Assembly: GCF_024679245.1 (NCBI RefSeq) | Contig: NC_090184.1 | Span: 14,346,144 to 14,410,143, forward strand | DNA: 64,000 bases | Origin: Pseudorasbora parva | Lineage: Eukaryota > Chordata > Actinopteri > Cypriniformes > Gobionidae | Direction: 5' to 3' | Shown: positions 10,701-22,448 of the stretch, in pieces | Position numbering within the stretch: the first letter of the stretch is position 1 | Layout of the letters: every line of letters starts with the position of its first letter | Made by a program: the position numbers and the translations under genes | Notes under the pieces: model-generated | Told to the model about the DNA's origin: nothing | Databases searched by the model: none | What the model saw: the letters and a program-made list of their open reading frames with translations, nothing else

Positions 10701-13700
10701 AACCAGGGGTTTTATATTTTTTTATTTATTTTTAATTTTCATTTAAAACACATTCAAATACAAAAGTATGTGACTCAGAATATTTGAATGTGCATTAATG
10801 AACTGTTAAAGTGAAGGTACAAAAATGACTTTCATCTGTGGGACATGAAAATATATTTTTATAAAGGTATTTGTCCATTTAATAAAAGTCAAAACAACAT
10901 TGGACCATCATTGTTTGGACAAAGATTTTTTTTAAATCTTTTAAAACATTTATCAAAGTAACTTATTTTGTACCTTATTAAAAAATCAGTTAGGAATGAT
11001 TTGAGGGTGAGTAAATTGACTCATTTTTTTCTTTTCTTTTTTGGCAAGCCATTCCTGCAATGTGTAATGACCGTGATTGTTAGCCTGACATATGTACAAT
11101 AGTCTGAATATGGAACAGTTTAGTTGAACCTTTATTGTAAAATAAAAGACCAAAAAGTACATTTAAATTCTGATAGCATATGAAAATCAATGAGATGTTT
11201 ATAAGTGTACTACTTACATAAACTGCATAAAAATATCAGATTTGACTCTACTGTATATCTCCCAATATGTCTAAGACAAAAAAAATGTTTTATGATCAAT
11301 TATCAAATATGATATTATGATGTAATCTGCATTATGATGTTTTTCTGCAATTTTTTTTTTTTACCTTTTGAGGTACAAGTGGCTGTCACTGGGGTGGTTC
11401 CCTTAAGAGCACATTTTTGTACCTCTAAGTCAGGGATAGGCAACATAAGGGTTCCGTCCTAGAGAGCTGATGTTCTGCTGAGTTTAGCTCCAACCCTACT
11501 TAGTCACCACAGTATAAAAATCATGGCTCCCAGCATGCACTGCAGCATTATTTATGTCACCATTGTTGAGATTCATGTTGATTATTGATACCCACCCCCA
11601 CCCCCCATATATTTAAAAACTAAAATTCAGAATGTCATCTGTGGCAATAAAGTATTGTTGGTGAATATTATTATAACATATTATAAATATTAAAATATTA
11701 TAACGTTTTTAGTCAGAGATGAGTTTAGTCAAACAAAAATTGTTAAGAAAAATGTTCATGCTTCTTTTGAGTTGAACAGATTGTGTTTTATTAACACTAA
11801 CAAAAAAACACAAACTCACATAAAAAGCCAAGTCAAACCATCCGGCAAAAGAAAACCCTGATCCCCATAATGGTGACCAAATATTTTCAATAAAACAGCA
11901 ACATCTAAACCTGTTCATTCTCTGATAATAGAGATAGCAACTCACTAGGAACAAACTTGCCTGCTCTAAGTAGAGGAAAACAATGCTATACCGTAATTGT
12001 ACCTTAAGGACCAGTTGTACCTTTGAAGGTACAGTTATACATTTTGTTCCCCAAGGAACAAAATTTTACTTCCTCTGTACCTTTTTTTTTCTGAGAGTGT
12101 GTAATGTATGAATAATCAAGTAAACATAAGTTGCTTCAATACAGTAAGTGTTCATTTTAAAATATTACTAGCAATATAAAAGTTATTCTTGTTTACTTTA
12201 TAAAAAATAAAATAAAATAAAAAACAGTAGAGATTAACTGCAAAAAAGACATGTAACAAGACTTGAACAAAGACATCATACTAAAATTATAAACTATTAA
12301 TCAGAAGATGAAGCTTTATGGGGTTAATTTATGAGGAATGAATGATTAATATGATACTATAAAACAAAGCTTACAGCATCAGGCAGTTGAGTAGAGTTTT
12401 GTTCACCAGATGGCAGTAGAAAGCAGCACACTGTATTATCTTCTACTTGTCAGGTTGCTCAAAAGAATGGCGTGGCCTTTATCATTATATGTGCACTGTG
12501 TGAAATTATTCTTGGCTGTTATTATAATTGACTTTTACATGCAAGAGTTTGAGCCTGATGCCACTCACCACACGATATCTGGAGCTAATTGCATTGCCTG
12601 TCTCAATGCTTTAAGGTTATGCTGTTGACAGTATCTACAGTTGGCTAATTAGTAGCTGGAAAAGAGACAATTAACAGAAAACCTGATATTGACTGATTTG
12701 TATCTGCAGATCCAAATTCATTCAAAGTGGAATGCATATTTAATTAATGAGCATAATGCAAGAAACTATGGATTTGGTTGTCTTTCCAGTTTCATGCAGA
12801 CAAATTTGTCATCATGTGCAGATATATTGAAGTGCCGTGCCATTAAGTTCTGGATGCAACACAGAGTAATATCAAGGCATACAAAAAAACAAAACAAAAA
12901 AAAACATCTGAACCTATAGTTGTTTAGTTCTTTTTACACAAAATATGTCCCTTTTTATCTGACTTAAGGTCAAAATAAGGTCAAAATACCATATGAAAAC
13001 GTGTTTCTAGAAGGTTTTCAAGATCGGCTACAATTTAGGTACAAAAAAAGTGGATAAAATAAAATCTCTCAGCATGTTTGCACATTGTATTGATTTGTAG
13101 ACCCATTAAAGGCACAATATGTAATATTTTTTTTAATTCAACGATCCAAAATACTGTAACAATGTTATAGTATTTCATTGACTTGTGTACTTTGATTTTA
13201 AGGTTTAAAATCTAGAGAAATAAGCCATTTTAAGTACAAGGACCGTGTCTGGGACATCATATCCGCGTTTGCCCTTGATTTTATTTTGTAGAAACGATGG
13301 AAACACTAAAGGCCTTTAAAATATTGTGTTTTATTTGACAGGTGAACAATATCAGGTTTTAATACATTCATCAACAGAAACTAATCATTGGTATATAGCT
13401 CAACAGTTAGTCTTATCGTTTAAATCTCGTTTTGATTTACCCCAAGTACCATGCCATAGTAGCCAAGCGAACACGCAGATTAGCATTATAACAACTTTCA
13501 ACACACTTCATTTAAAATAATGCATTGCTGTGATTTGGCTTTAATATGCAATACAGTCATTTCTTGAGAAAACTTTCTGTACTGCAGCTTTCAGTTTTCA
13601 AGCACAAGGAGCTCTAAGGGTAATAACACACAAGGACGAATATGAGAATGGCAAATAAAAAGCACTGCTGCTGACCGCCTGTCTGCAAAAAAAGAAAAGG

Positions 13701-15405
13701 GAGAGAGAGAGAAAAAAACAGTCCACAGATAAAAGAGCTGTTTTCTGTCCATGCTGTTTTTAAAAAGAAAAAATCGTTATGCATGTTTTCAGTCAATGAT
13801 TGCTTAAAAATATTTTCTCTTCATTTGAATTGAAGATCTTTGATGTTTTTTAATCTTTATTTTGCATGAGATTAAAAAAAAAAGTCTTCAACAGGGGATC
13901 CACAGCGGAACTGCAGGGAGTCCACTCATTATTGTTTCTCAAATGCAGATAGAAATTTTGAAAAAACAACAAAGACAAAGCTCAAGTTAAAGAAGTGAAA
14001 TGTAAGTTAAAATGTCAAGCGTCCATATGTGACGAGTTGGGTGTGAGAATGTGTTGGTTCAGACTGTAAGTCCAAATCTGATTTTTGTGCATATACGATA
14101 ACAATCCAATCCGATTTAGCAAGTGAGCTGCTAAAAATCACATAAAATGTGCTTTTTACAAATCCGTTTCAAACTGCATTCATATGCATGGGGAGTAGCC
14201 TGGGGGACCTTAGGATTAGAAACAAAAGATCTGTCCTTTCCAGGACTAGATGTAATGCCGCCACAGCAGTGTGTGTCTGAGCACTGAGCAGCATTCTTTT
14301 GTGTTTGTACATTAGATCTGAGACCCGGGAGCTTAACTTGGTCTGCAGCCAGAGAGATGAAGAGCTGAAAGTGTCTTAGCTCATTTGCAGGGTGCAGCTT
14401 GTTTGTCTTTCACATTTTCTGTCATCCTCCTTGTGTATCACTGGTCTTATTATCCAGTCTTTGATGTACTGGGATGCCAAACCATTGAAAAGGAGAGAAA
14501 AACTCAAATTATACTGAATTCTTTCTCCTTTTTATTGGTTTGTCTTTTTTTTGCTAGACCTCATTTTATTTTTCGGCTTTGGTGGTGGGGATACATTATC
14601 ACGCCCAGAGCGTTTTTCAAAGGTTATTGGCTGCTGTCTCTTTGTCTTTTCATCAGTTTATCTTCCCACTGTTCACACGCAACAGTGGCCATTTGAATAT
14701 GCGTTTGTTCTGATGAAACCTTTAGCTCTTTTATTTAAAGTTAGAGCTAACATTGATAACGTTTTCTGGATATTAGTTTTTATTGACTGCAAAATTCCCT
14801 TCTAATATGTTTGCTAAGGTCTCTTGTGTGAGTTGCTATAGGGTGCCCTTGTGGAAAAAAAGGGGCACTAAATTGAATAGTACTACTAAATATTAGTATT
14901 GAATGCAGATTTGATATCTTTAAAGTATTTACTTTTGCAGATAATATAATTACTAAAAAAAGACACAAAGGTGCACAGTGTAATAGTGATCATGCTGATA
15001 AGTCTCAGTTTAAACAAACCTCTAGTCCAGGCATTGTTTATTGATGGAACATTGCACATTACATATATTTATACAAAACTGTATGGTTAAAATCACAAGT
15101 GAGATTGCCCAAAACATTTTTGCACGTACAGTTTGGCACATTCCTCTCTGAACATCCTCTTTTGCTTCTGGACAATGAAAATACTGGATTCTTTGTTCAA
15201 TTTATGAACAATTTCAAATACATTACAACATCAAGTCATATTTCCTGTGAAATTTAAAATAACCTTTTCTTTGCCCAGACCAAGTTTTCTTTGTACATAA
15301 AGACAAGTTTGTGTATGTTTGCATACTTTATCATAAGCACAAGAAACATAAAAGGCTTAATAGTTACAAAAACAAATACTTAGTATGTGAGTAAGTGAGT
15401 TTGGG
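10701..15405. other. Intergenic DNA between rab11fip1 and the 15.4-kb element
   Basis: I see no gene here. It holds the GGTAC-type MITE at 11355-12105. A possible further MITE starts at 13106 (TTAAAGGCACAATATG), but I cannot fix its right end. The rest (12106-13100, 13600-15405) is AT-rich sequence with no recognisable element or exon. Several 60-100-codon open frames show no protein-like composition. Confidence 0.55.
11355..12105. mobile_element. Degraded MITE with repeated GGTAC/GTACC motifs
   Basis: The left part reads TACCTTTTGAGGTACAAGTG then GCTGTCACTGGGGTGG. The right part reads GGTACAGTTATACATTTTG and TACCTTTTTTTTCTGAGAGTG. This matches my memory of a fish element with ACACTCTxAAAAAAAGGTAC ends and internal GTACCTTTxxAAGGTAC modules. 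It is interrupted at about 11433-11520 by a fragment (CAACATAAGGGTTCC ... GAGTTTAGCTCCAACCCT) of another family, whose sister fragment lies in the opposite orientation at 30855-30960. Boundaries are approximate. Confidence 0.5.
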
Positions 15406-18176
15406 CCCACTTTATATTAGTTGGCCTTAACTACTCCTTTACATAGGGAGTTTGAAAGACTCAAACTGAGCCCTGTCAATGGTGAGTTCCCAGACCCAAC
15501 ATCTTGATGTGGGTCAGGCTTGTCAGGCTAGGACAGGTGTGGTGGGATGAATGAGTTTAAGGGTAAGGTTATGGACAGGTGTGGTGGTATGGCTAAGTTT
15601 AAGGGTAGGGTTAGGGACAGGTGTGGTGGTATGGCTAAGTTTAAGGGTAGGGTTAGGGACAGGTGTGGTGGGATGGCTAAGTTTAAGGGTAAAGTTAGGG
15701 ACAGGTGTGCTGGTATGGGTAAGTTTAAGGGTAAAGTTAGGGACAGGTGTGGTGAGATGGGTAAGTTTAAGGGTAAAGTTAGGGACAGGTGTGGTGAGAT
15801 GGGTAATTTTAAGGGTAACGTTAGGGACAGGTGTTGTGGGATGGGTAAGTTTAAGGGTAAAGTTAGGGACAGGTGTGGTGGGATGGGTAAGTTTAAGGGT
15901 AAAGTTAGGGACAGGTGTGGTGAGATGGGTAATTTTAAGGGTAAAGTTAGGGACAGGTGTGGTGAGATGGGTAATTTTAAGGGTAAAGTTAGGGACAGGT
16001 GTGATGGGATGGGTGAGTTTAAGGGTAAAGTTAGGGACAGGTGTTGTGAGATGGGTAAGTTTAAGGGTAGGGTTAGGGACAGGTGTTGTGAGATGGGTAA
16101 GTTTAAGGGTAGGGTTAGGGACAGGTGTGGTGGGATGGGTAAGTTTAAGGGTAGGGTTAGGGACAGGTGTGGTGGGATGGGTAAGTTTAAGGGTAAAGTT
16201 AGGGACAGGTGTGGTGGTATGGGTAAGTTTAAGGGTAGGGTTAGGGACAGGTGTGGTGGTATGGCTAAGTTTAAGGGTAGGGTTAGGGACAGGTGTGGTG
16301 GTATGGCTAAGTTTAAGGGTAGGGTTAGGGACAGGTGTGGTGGGATGGCTAAGTTTAAGGGTAAAGTTAGGGACAGGTGTGCTGGTATGGGTAAGTTTAA
16401 GGGTAAAGTTAGGGACAGGTGTGGTGAGATGGGTAAGTTTAAGGGTAAAGTTAGGGACAGGTGTGGTGAGATGGGTAAGTTTAAGGGTAACGTTAGGGAC
16501 AGGTGTTGTGGGATGGGTAAGTTTAAGGGTAAAGTTAGGGACAGGTGTGGTGAGATGGGTAATTTTAAGGGTAACGTTAGGGACAGGTGTTGTGGGATGG
16601 GTAAGTTTAAGGGTAAAGTTAGGGACAGGTGTGGTGGGATGGGTAAGTTTAAGGGTAAAGTTAGGGACAGGTGTGGTGAGATGGGTAATTTTAAGGGTAA
16701 AGTTAGGGACAGGTGTGGTGAGATGGGTAATTTTAAGGGTAAAGTTAGGGACAGGTGTGATGGGATGGGTGAGTTTAAGGGTAAAGTTAGGGACAGGTGT
16801 GGTGAGATGGGTAAGTTTAAGGGTAGGGTTAGGGACAGGTGTGGTGGGATGGGTAAGTTTAAGGGTAGGGTTAGGGACAGGTGTGGTGGGATGGGTAAGT
16901 TTAAGGGTAAAGTTAGGGACAGGTGTGGTGGTATGGGTAAGTTTAAGAGTAAAGTTAGGGACAGGTGTGGTGGTATGGGTAAGTTTAAGGGTAAAGTCAG
17001 GGACAGGTGTGGTGGGATGGGTAAGTTTAAGGGTAAAGTTAGAGACAGGTGTGATGGGATGGGTAAGTTTAAGGGTAGGGTTAGGGACAGGTGTGGTGGG
17101 ATGGGTAAGTTTAAGGGTAGGGTTAGGGACAGGTGTGGTGGTATGGGTAAGTTTAAAGGTAAAGTCAGGGACAGGTGTGGTGGGATGGGTAAGTTTAAGG
17201 GTAAAGTTAGGGACAGGTGTGGTGAGATGGGTAATTTTAAGGGTAAAGTTAGGGACAGGTGTTGTGGGATGGGTAATTTTAAGGGTAAAGTTAGGGACAG
17301 GTGTGGTGAGATGGGTAATTTTAAGGGTAAAGTTAGGGACAGGTGTTGTGGGATGGGTAATTTTAAGGGTAAAGTTAGGGACAGGTGTGGTGAGATGGGT
17401 AAGTTTAAGGGTAAAGTTAGGGACAGGTGTTGTGGGATGGGTAAGTTTAAGGGTAAAGTTAGGGACAGGTGTGGTGAGATGGGTAATTTTAAGGGTAAAG
17501 TTAGGGACAGGTGTTGTGGGATGGGTAAGTTTAAGGGTAAAGTTAGGGACAGGTGTGGTGAGATGGGTCATTTTAAGGGTAAAGTTAGGGACAGATGTCG
17601 TGGGATGGGTAAGTTTAAGGGTAAAGTTATGGACAGGTGTGATGGGGTGAGGTGTAAGGGTAAAGTTATGGACAGGTGTGATGGGATGGGTAAGTTTAAG
17701 GGTAAAGTTATGGACAGGTATGGTGGGATGGGTAAGTTTATGGGTAAGGTTAGGGACAGGTGTGGTGAGATGGGTAAGTTTAATGGTAAAGTTAGGGACA
17801 GGTGTGGTGGGTGGGTGAGTTTAAGGGTAAAGTTATGGACAAGTTTGGTGGGATGGGTAAGTTTAATGGTACAGTTAGGGACAGGTGTGGTGGGTGGGTG
17901 AGTTTAAGGGTAAAGTTATGGACAGGTTTGGTGGGATGAGTTGGTTTATGGGTAGGGTTTGTTGTAAGGGAACTGCTAACAGTGTAATTATAGATGTAAC
18001 TACAGAAATAAATTTCAGATTAATTACATCTAAGTAATTTGTACAAGTGCAAATTAAAAAATACATTTGTAAGTACAAATGTAAAAACATGTAAGTACAC
18101 AATACGTTCATTGTATGAAATTATTAATTTAAATGTTAGTACATAGTAGTTAATTGGCTACCTAATATAAAGTGGG
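15406..18176. mobile_element. TIR element enlarged by an internal 42-bp minisatellite
   Basis: The left end CCCACTTTATATTAG (15406-15420) continuing TTGGCCTTAACTAC, and the right end CTAATATAAAGTGGG (18162-18176) preceded by GTAGTTAATTGGCTAC, are inverted repeats: 15 bp perfect, then diverged. Next to the right end are short TGTAATTACA/TTAGTACATA-like blocks that I associate with a fish non-autonomous DNA transposon carrying this TIR. The interior between about 15530 and 17930 is replaced by the tandem array described separately. No transposase is present, and no clear target duplication was found. Confidence 0.75.
15530..17930. repeat. 42-bp minisatellite, about 57 copies, with 16-unit higher-order period
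   Basis: The unit resembles AGGGACAGGTGTGGTGGGAT then GGGTAAGTTTAAGGGTAAAGTT, 42 bp. Variants recur: GGGTAGGGTTAGGG, GGTAACGTTAGGG, GTGTTGTGGG, GGCTAAG. A variant unit containing GTGTGCTGGTATGG is at 15710 and again at 16382, exactly 672 bp (16 units) apart, and the neighbouring variants repeat in the same order. The array therefore grew partly by duplicating a 16-unit block. Because 42 is divisible by three and the unit lacks stops, two + frames and one - frame stay open for hundreds of codons. These are not genes. The right end (from about 17640) is more diverged. Confidence 0.95.
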
Positions 18177-18696
18177 TCGAAGAGGTTTAATATTTTATAC
18201 CTCTCTAGTCCATGTGTCCTTGTGTAAATATATGCCTACTTTCAATAACATCTTATATAAACATGAAGCACTCTGTAATTATTTCAACCATCTGAAAGGC
18301 ATTTATATAAGCTTTACTTCACTTAAAGCTGAATCATTCGCTTTTTGGTGTAAAAGTTGGGGGTCAGATGTTTAATGTTTCTGTCTCAGTTTTCAGGGAC
18401 CATTCTCTGTGATGAGACCAACATCCGAAGACTGTTTCCTTTTTAGGAAATGCATATCCAAATTACAGACAGCATGGTGAAATCTTGTTGATTAATCCAA
18501 CAGATTTCTCCCCAGCACACATGGCTTGTACTTCCAAGAAGGACCATCTGTGTCCATCTAGAACAAGATGCACATGGAGGAACTTGGCAGATGGCAGAGG
18601 ACCGTTGTGAACACTTTCTCCATTCCATAAGTTTGCAGACCAAGTGTTCTGCTAGCCTTGGTGGTCTTTGGACTACCTCAGCCTGCTCATTTTCTG
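18177..18696 (-). other. 3' flank / probable 3' UTR of prlhr
   Basis: This is the sequence downstream of the prlhr stop on the - strand. A possible non-canonical poly(A) hexamer ATTAAA lies on the - strand at 18373-18368. No repeat was recognised between 18190 and 18696. Confidence 0.4.
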
Positions 18697-19339
18697 TCAG
18701 AGAACCACGCTAGCCGTGGCGCAGTTGTTAGCAGGAATCCCGATGCCAATCCGTTTATGGCAGGTAAACATCTTCCGCAGTTCCGCCCTGAAACGATCAT
18801 GCAGCCATGCGTATAAAAATGGGTTACAACAAGATGAACTCATTCCACACAAGTGACACAAAAGCTGGATCAACAGGAAGTAGCGCTTGTCGATCAGGTC
18901 TATATCAATGTCCCGAAGAACATTGAAGACGCTAAGTGGCAGCCAACAGATCCCAAAAGCAGCGACGACCAAGGACACCAGGCGAAACGTCTTGCGTTTC
19001 CGAGCCCGCTGGGCTTCCGCTTGGCTCTGGGTACGATGACCCGGCACCACGCAATTGCGAAGCTTCACCGAAATGCACAAATAAGAGATGCAAAGAGCAG
19101 ACAGTGGAAGAACATAGGTGATGAAGAGCATGCTGTAACCATAGACTAGTCGCTCTCTCTCCTGACCCATCCAGAACTCCTCGCAGATGGTGAAACCTTC
19201 GTCCTTGAACTCCACATGGTATGTGTGGGCCACAGCAGGAGCTACCAGACCACATGACAGAATCCAGATCCCAGACAGAAGGTACGTGCAGGCCAGAACT
19301 GATATGCGTTTCTTCAGTGGATGAACTGTAGCATAATAT
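18697..19339 (-). CDS. prlhr: Prolactin-releasing peptide receptor, exon 2 (TM4 to C-terminus)
   Basis: Read on the - strand, the exon begins after acceptor TTAACTTCCAG (AG at 19341-19340) and completes the Arg codon of the DRY motif. It continues DRYYATVHPLKKR, TM4, a second extracellular loop containing the conserved Cys (GFTICEEFW), TM5, a basic third loop, TM6 with the FGICWLPLSVFN signature, and TM7 with CCNPFLYAW (NPxxY variant NPFLY). The stop is at 18699-18697. The C-terminus ends SVVL, a class II PDZ-ligand type; the mammalian receptor is reported to bind PICK1/GRIP through its tail. With exon 1 the protein is 370 residues, equal to human PRLHR as I recall. It is a rhodopsin-class Gq/Gi-coupled plasma-membrane receptor for PrRP-type RFamide peptides. 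Which fish paralogue (prlhr or prlhr2 type) is not resolved. Confidence 0.93.
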
Positions 19340-19846
19340 CTGGAAGTTAAAAGGACAGATCAAGGCAACAAGTTACGGCATTGATCTCACGTCTGTATCT
19401 GATGTAACAGTTCAACACCTCTTCTATCATGAGCAGATTTTTTAATTTCGGTTTCAGTGGGATACTCCACCCCAAAATAATAAAATAAAATAATTACTTA
19501 AACTAAACTTATGCAAACACACTGCATTAAACCAAATACACAAAGTAATGTTCTTTTTAGAACCGTCATATGACCCCTTTAACAGAAAAGCAAGCATAGG
19601 CTATTGCACTATTCCCGAGCGAATCTTGACCGGGGGGTGGAATTTAACATAGGCTGGCCACACACTTGAAGATTCAATGTTCCACACAAGACACACTTTC
19701 CTGAAACAAAAGCCTCTTTCCAACTGTAATCGCGTGTCTGTGATGATTATATTTCACTCGCATTAAACACACTCGCTACACACACCTCAAAGCGGAAATA
19801 TTTTAGCTTTGTCACTGAGTGGAGTTTATTTCAGGTAATGTGGTGC

Positions 19847-20179
19847 GACCATAGACTGTAAAAAAAATATAGACATAGTGTCCATGACGTGACCCATAGG
19901 ATTCTGAAGAGCCGTTTTTAAGTGTAAAGTAGGATCGAGCTGGCCGTTGCCATCTTGCCAGTGTGTCATTGCGTGTCACGTCCAGATAATAGAAAAGGGA
20001 AAAATTTGCTGTATAGACCAAAACCACAATTTGTACGAGGCTGTAAACATGTTTTTTTTTTCTTCTGCTGTAAAGTTGAGCATTTTAACATGGGGCTTAA
20101 TTAGATTCTCCCTCCAGGATCCTGCCCCTAGTGGCCAGTTGATGAATTGTAGTTTAAGCTACTTCCATATTGGCTTCAA
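19847..20179. mobile_element. MITE-like remnant (GACCATAGACTGTA family)
   Basis: It starts GACCATAGACTGTAAAAAAA, then ATATAGACATAGTGTCCATG and TGACCCATAGGATTCTGAAG, and ends near CTTCCATATTGGCTTCAAC. I recognise this as a common fish non-autonomous repeat, but its class is uncertain to me. Ends are approximate. Confidence 0.45.
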
Positions 20180-20182
20180 CAG

Positions 20183-20460
20183 AAACTGGGGCTGCATCCG
20201 AAATTGCATACTATGTGAGTAGGTACTACATTTGAGTTTAAATGAACTTTGCGACAGTTGAACAAGTATGTTCTATATAGTATGAATGAGTATACTATGA
20301 ATGTACGTACTACATCTGCCATGTTGTCATTATCATGTGACCTATCAGCGGCAGTTACCATCACTTCCATTCATAAATCCCCAGGGGATAGTAAAGTGTC
20401 CATTGTATGCCCACTTCCGAATCTCGCCGGAAGTAGTCGGTCATCTGAGTACTTTTCCCC
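20183..20460. mobile_element. MITE-like remnant (GCTGCATCCGAAAT family)
   Basis: The opening GGCTGCATCCGAAATTGCAT, followed by ACTATGTGAGTAGGTACTAC, is the style of a widespread fish element whose ends read CATCCGAAxxxGCATACT. Its closing end is near CGGAAGTAGTCGGTCATC, next to a Tc1 fragment. Boundaries are approximate. Confidence 0.45.
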
Positions 20461-20468
20461 AACACGTA

Positions 20469-20705
20469 TCAAAAACACTTTTCTTTTATTGTTCGGATGA
20501 AATATGCTAATTTTTGGAGATAGGAATTTTGGGTTTTCATGAGCTGCATGCCAAAATCATCAGTATTAAAACATTAATAGACCTGAAATATTTCAGTTGG
20601 AGTGCAACGAATCTAAAATATATGATTTTTTTATCATTAAATTATGGAAAATAATGAACTTTATCACAATATGCTATTTTTTTTAGAAGGACCTTTATAT
20701 GAATT
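20469..20705 (+). mobile_element. 3' end fragment of a Tc1-like transposon
   Basis: This block (CAAAAACACTTTTCTTTTAT through GGAAAATAATGAACTTTATC to AGAAGGACCTTTATATG) is closely similar to the 3' flank and terminal repeat that follows the Tc1 transposase remnant at 56459-56695. It contains no transposase sequence, so only the 3' terminal region survives. It lies inside the prlhr intron, and the same family recurs at 36483-37330. Confidence 0.75.
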
Positions 20706-21994
20706 CAGACGTACTACTCAGTTACTCGGCATACTGTTTTTCACATACAATATAGTAGAGCAGTATGGGTGCGACTCGACAGGCACTGTGTGAGTCGACT
20801 CTTGCTAAGACACAATTCCATAAATAATCGATTCCTCAAATCGGGCGCATTGGGAACCGAGTCCTAAAAAGTGTCGTATTCACTTAAATTCAAGCCGGTC
20901 TCAAAAAATACCATTTGAAGTAACTCACACAGTGAAGCGGAGTGGCTAAAAACACAGTATTATACAGGTATTTTAAAAGTTCAACTTTTTTAACTTGACA
21001 TGCCATTTTAAAAAAAAGTGAATCATCTGCGAGACGCTGAAAAAGACCTTCAAACAGGCCTAGTTTACATAGTCAAAAGCAAGTGCCATAAAAAGCCTTT
21101 AGGTCAGTTTAATATTGAGCATTTGATCAGTTTAGGGTATTTTCCACTAACTTTTCATTGTCAGTTCAAGCTTAGGTAACCTATTTGTATTGACAACACT
21201 TCGAAAACACTGTTTTTGAAATAAGAATGAGAAATATTATTTCTTAGGTTTGTGTTAATAAAGACAAAGTAAAAAGCTGAACCGAATGAGATATTTAACA
21301 TTGTGTAGAGACATTCAGTGGGCTGTAAGAAACTGGATCAAAACAAGGCCTTTCAATGAGCTCTTTATTTGCTTCAAGGTGAGCAGACAGGACCCATTCC
21401 ATGTCTTGCTTAAGAAGACACACTGCGAACAATGTGTTTCCTCTTCAATGGACAGACATTTCCTCGCCTCCAAATCCAGACTGGTTGAATGGGTCTGCTT
21501 CTAAAACCCGACAATTATATCAAGGGCTTTCAAAGGCGGTATTCACGTGGGTTTCTCTACATGTAAAAGCACAGAAGATGAACCACCAGTCCGCGTGCAG
21601 GAGGTGACAGCCTTGTCTGCACCAAAAAAAGCCTTGACTGTAAGGTAAATGGATTCTTAATGCACGTATTATACAACAAACCACCAATATTTCATGTTCT
21701 GGGGCTAACGTGCAGTTAGTATCATCATCCATCAGCGCTGGAGCGCTGGCATAGGGACGAGTGTGAAGGTTAAAGGCTTTACAAAGTAAAAAAGAAAAAA
21801 ATCGTCTATAAATATATATTTTCAGCAATGGGGAAAACAAGTCCTGGTTTATTAGGCAACACATTATAACATTACTATTTACCAACAAACACTCAATGTG
21901 TGTGTGTGTGTGGGGGGGGTGAATCAATGTGGACCTTTACCGGAAGTCAAGCGTGTTCCAGGCTGTTGGATATAGCGTTGTATTTGAGGTTAAA

Positions 21995-21999
<5 letters not shown>

Positions 22000-22065
<66 letters not shown>
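22000..22065. repeat. (TA)33 microsatellite
   Basis: Uninterrupted AT dinucleotides of about 66 bp, in the prlhr intron. Confidence 0.95.
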
Positions 22066-22066
<1 letters not shown>

Positions 22067-22189
22067 GGCTGGATTTCTCACACAAACTGATCGTTTTGTG
22101 TCTTAAGATATCCGTGTGTCGTCATGAACCACAGGGCTCTTTGTGCATGTTGTCTAAGCATGTTTTTTTTTTTTTTGCTCTCATAGAAT

Positions 22190-22352
22190 TGTTACCCATT
22201 CACATGCATTATATGACTGGCACACAGCAACGGTGGAGTTAAAATCTTCATTTGTGTTCTACTGAAGAAACAAAGACACCTACATGTTGGATGGACTGGG
22301 GGTAAGCAGAAAAACATCACATTTTCCTTTTTGGGTGAACTATCCCTTTAAG
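22190..22352 (-). mobile_element. Common cyprinid DNA-element fragment ending in TTTTTGGGTGAACTATCCCT
   Basis: TCTTCATTTGTGTTCTACTG followed by AAGAAACAAAG and TTTTTGGGTGAACTATCCCT is the terminal part of a very frequent fish repeat. The same family appears in the other orientation near 45838-45930 (AGTTCACCTACAAATGAAAA, TTACTCACCCTCAAGTCAT), as a short piece at 61432-61467 and at 58360-58530. Short fragments only. Confidence 0.6.
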
Positions 22353-22448
22353 TAAAAGCAATATTATGAGACATGTTTTTTTTTAATGTAATTTTCTTTT
22401 TTGAGCTTTGAACAGTAGTTTCGGCAATAATTCAGCCGAATCCGCATG

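Noticed and set aside
13106..13590. Another TTAA MITE starting TTAAAGGCACAATATG
   Set aside because: No matching right inverted end with TTAA could be located, so it was not listed as a delimited element.
15523..17901. Long open frames of ~680-780 codons on both strands
   Set aside because: They coincide exactly with a 42-bp tandem array whose period is divisible by three; all are products of periodicity with no domain or splice signals.
15530..17930. Interstitial telomere array
   Set aside because: GGGTTAGGG occurs within the units, but the period is 42 bp, not 6 bp, and most units carry GGGTAAAGTTAGGG instead.
18853..19149. + strand frames opposite prlhr exon 2
   Set aside because: Antisense shadows of a well-supported receptor exon.
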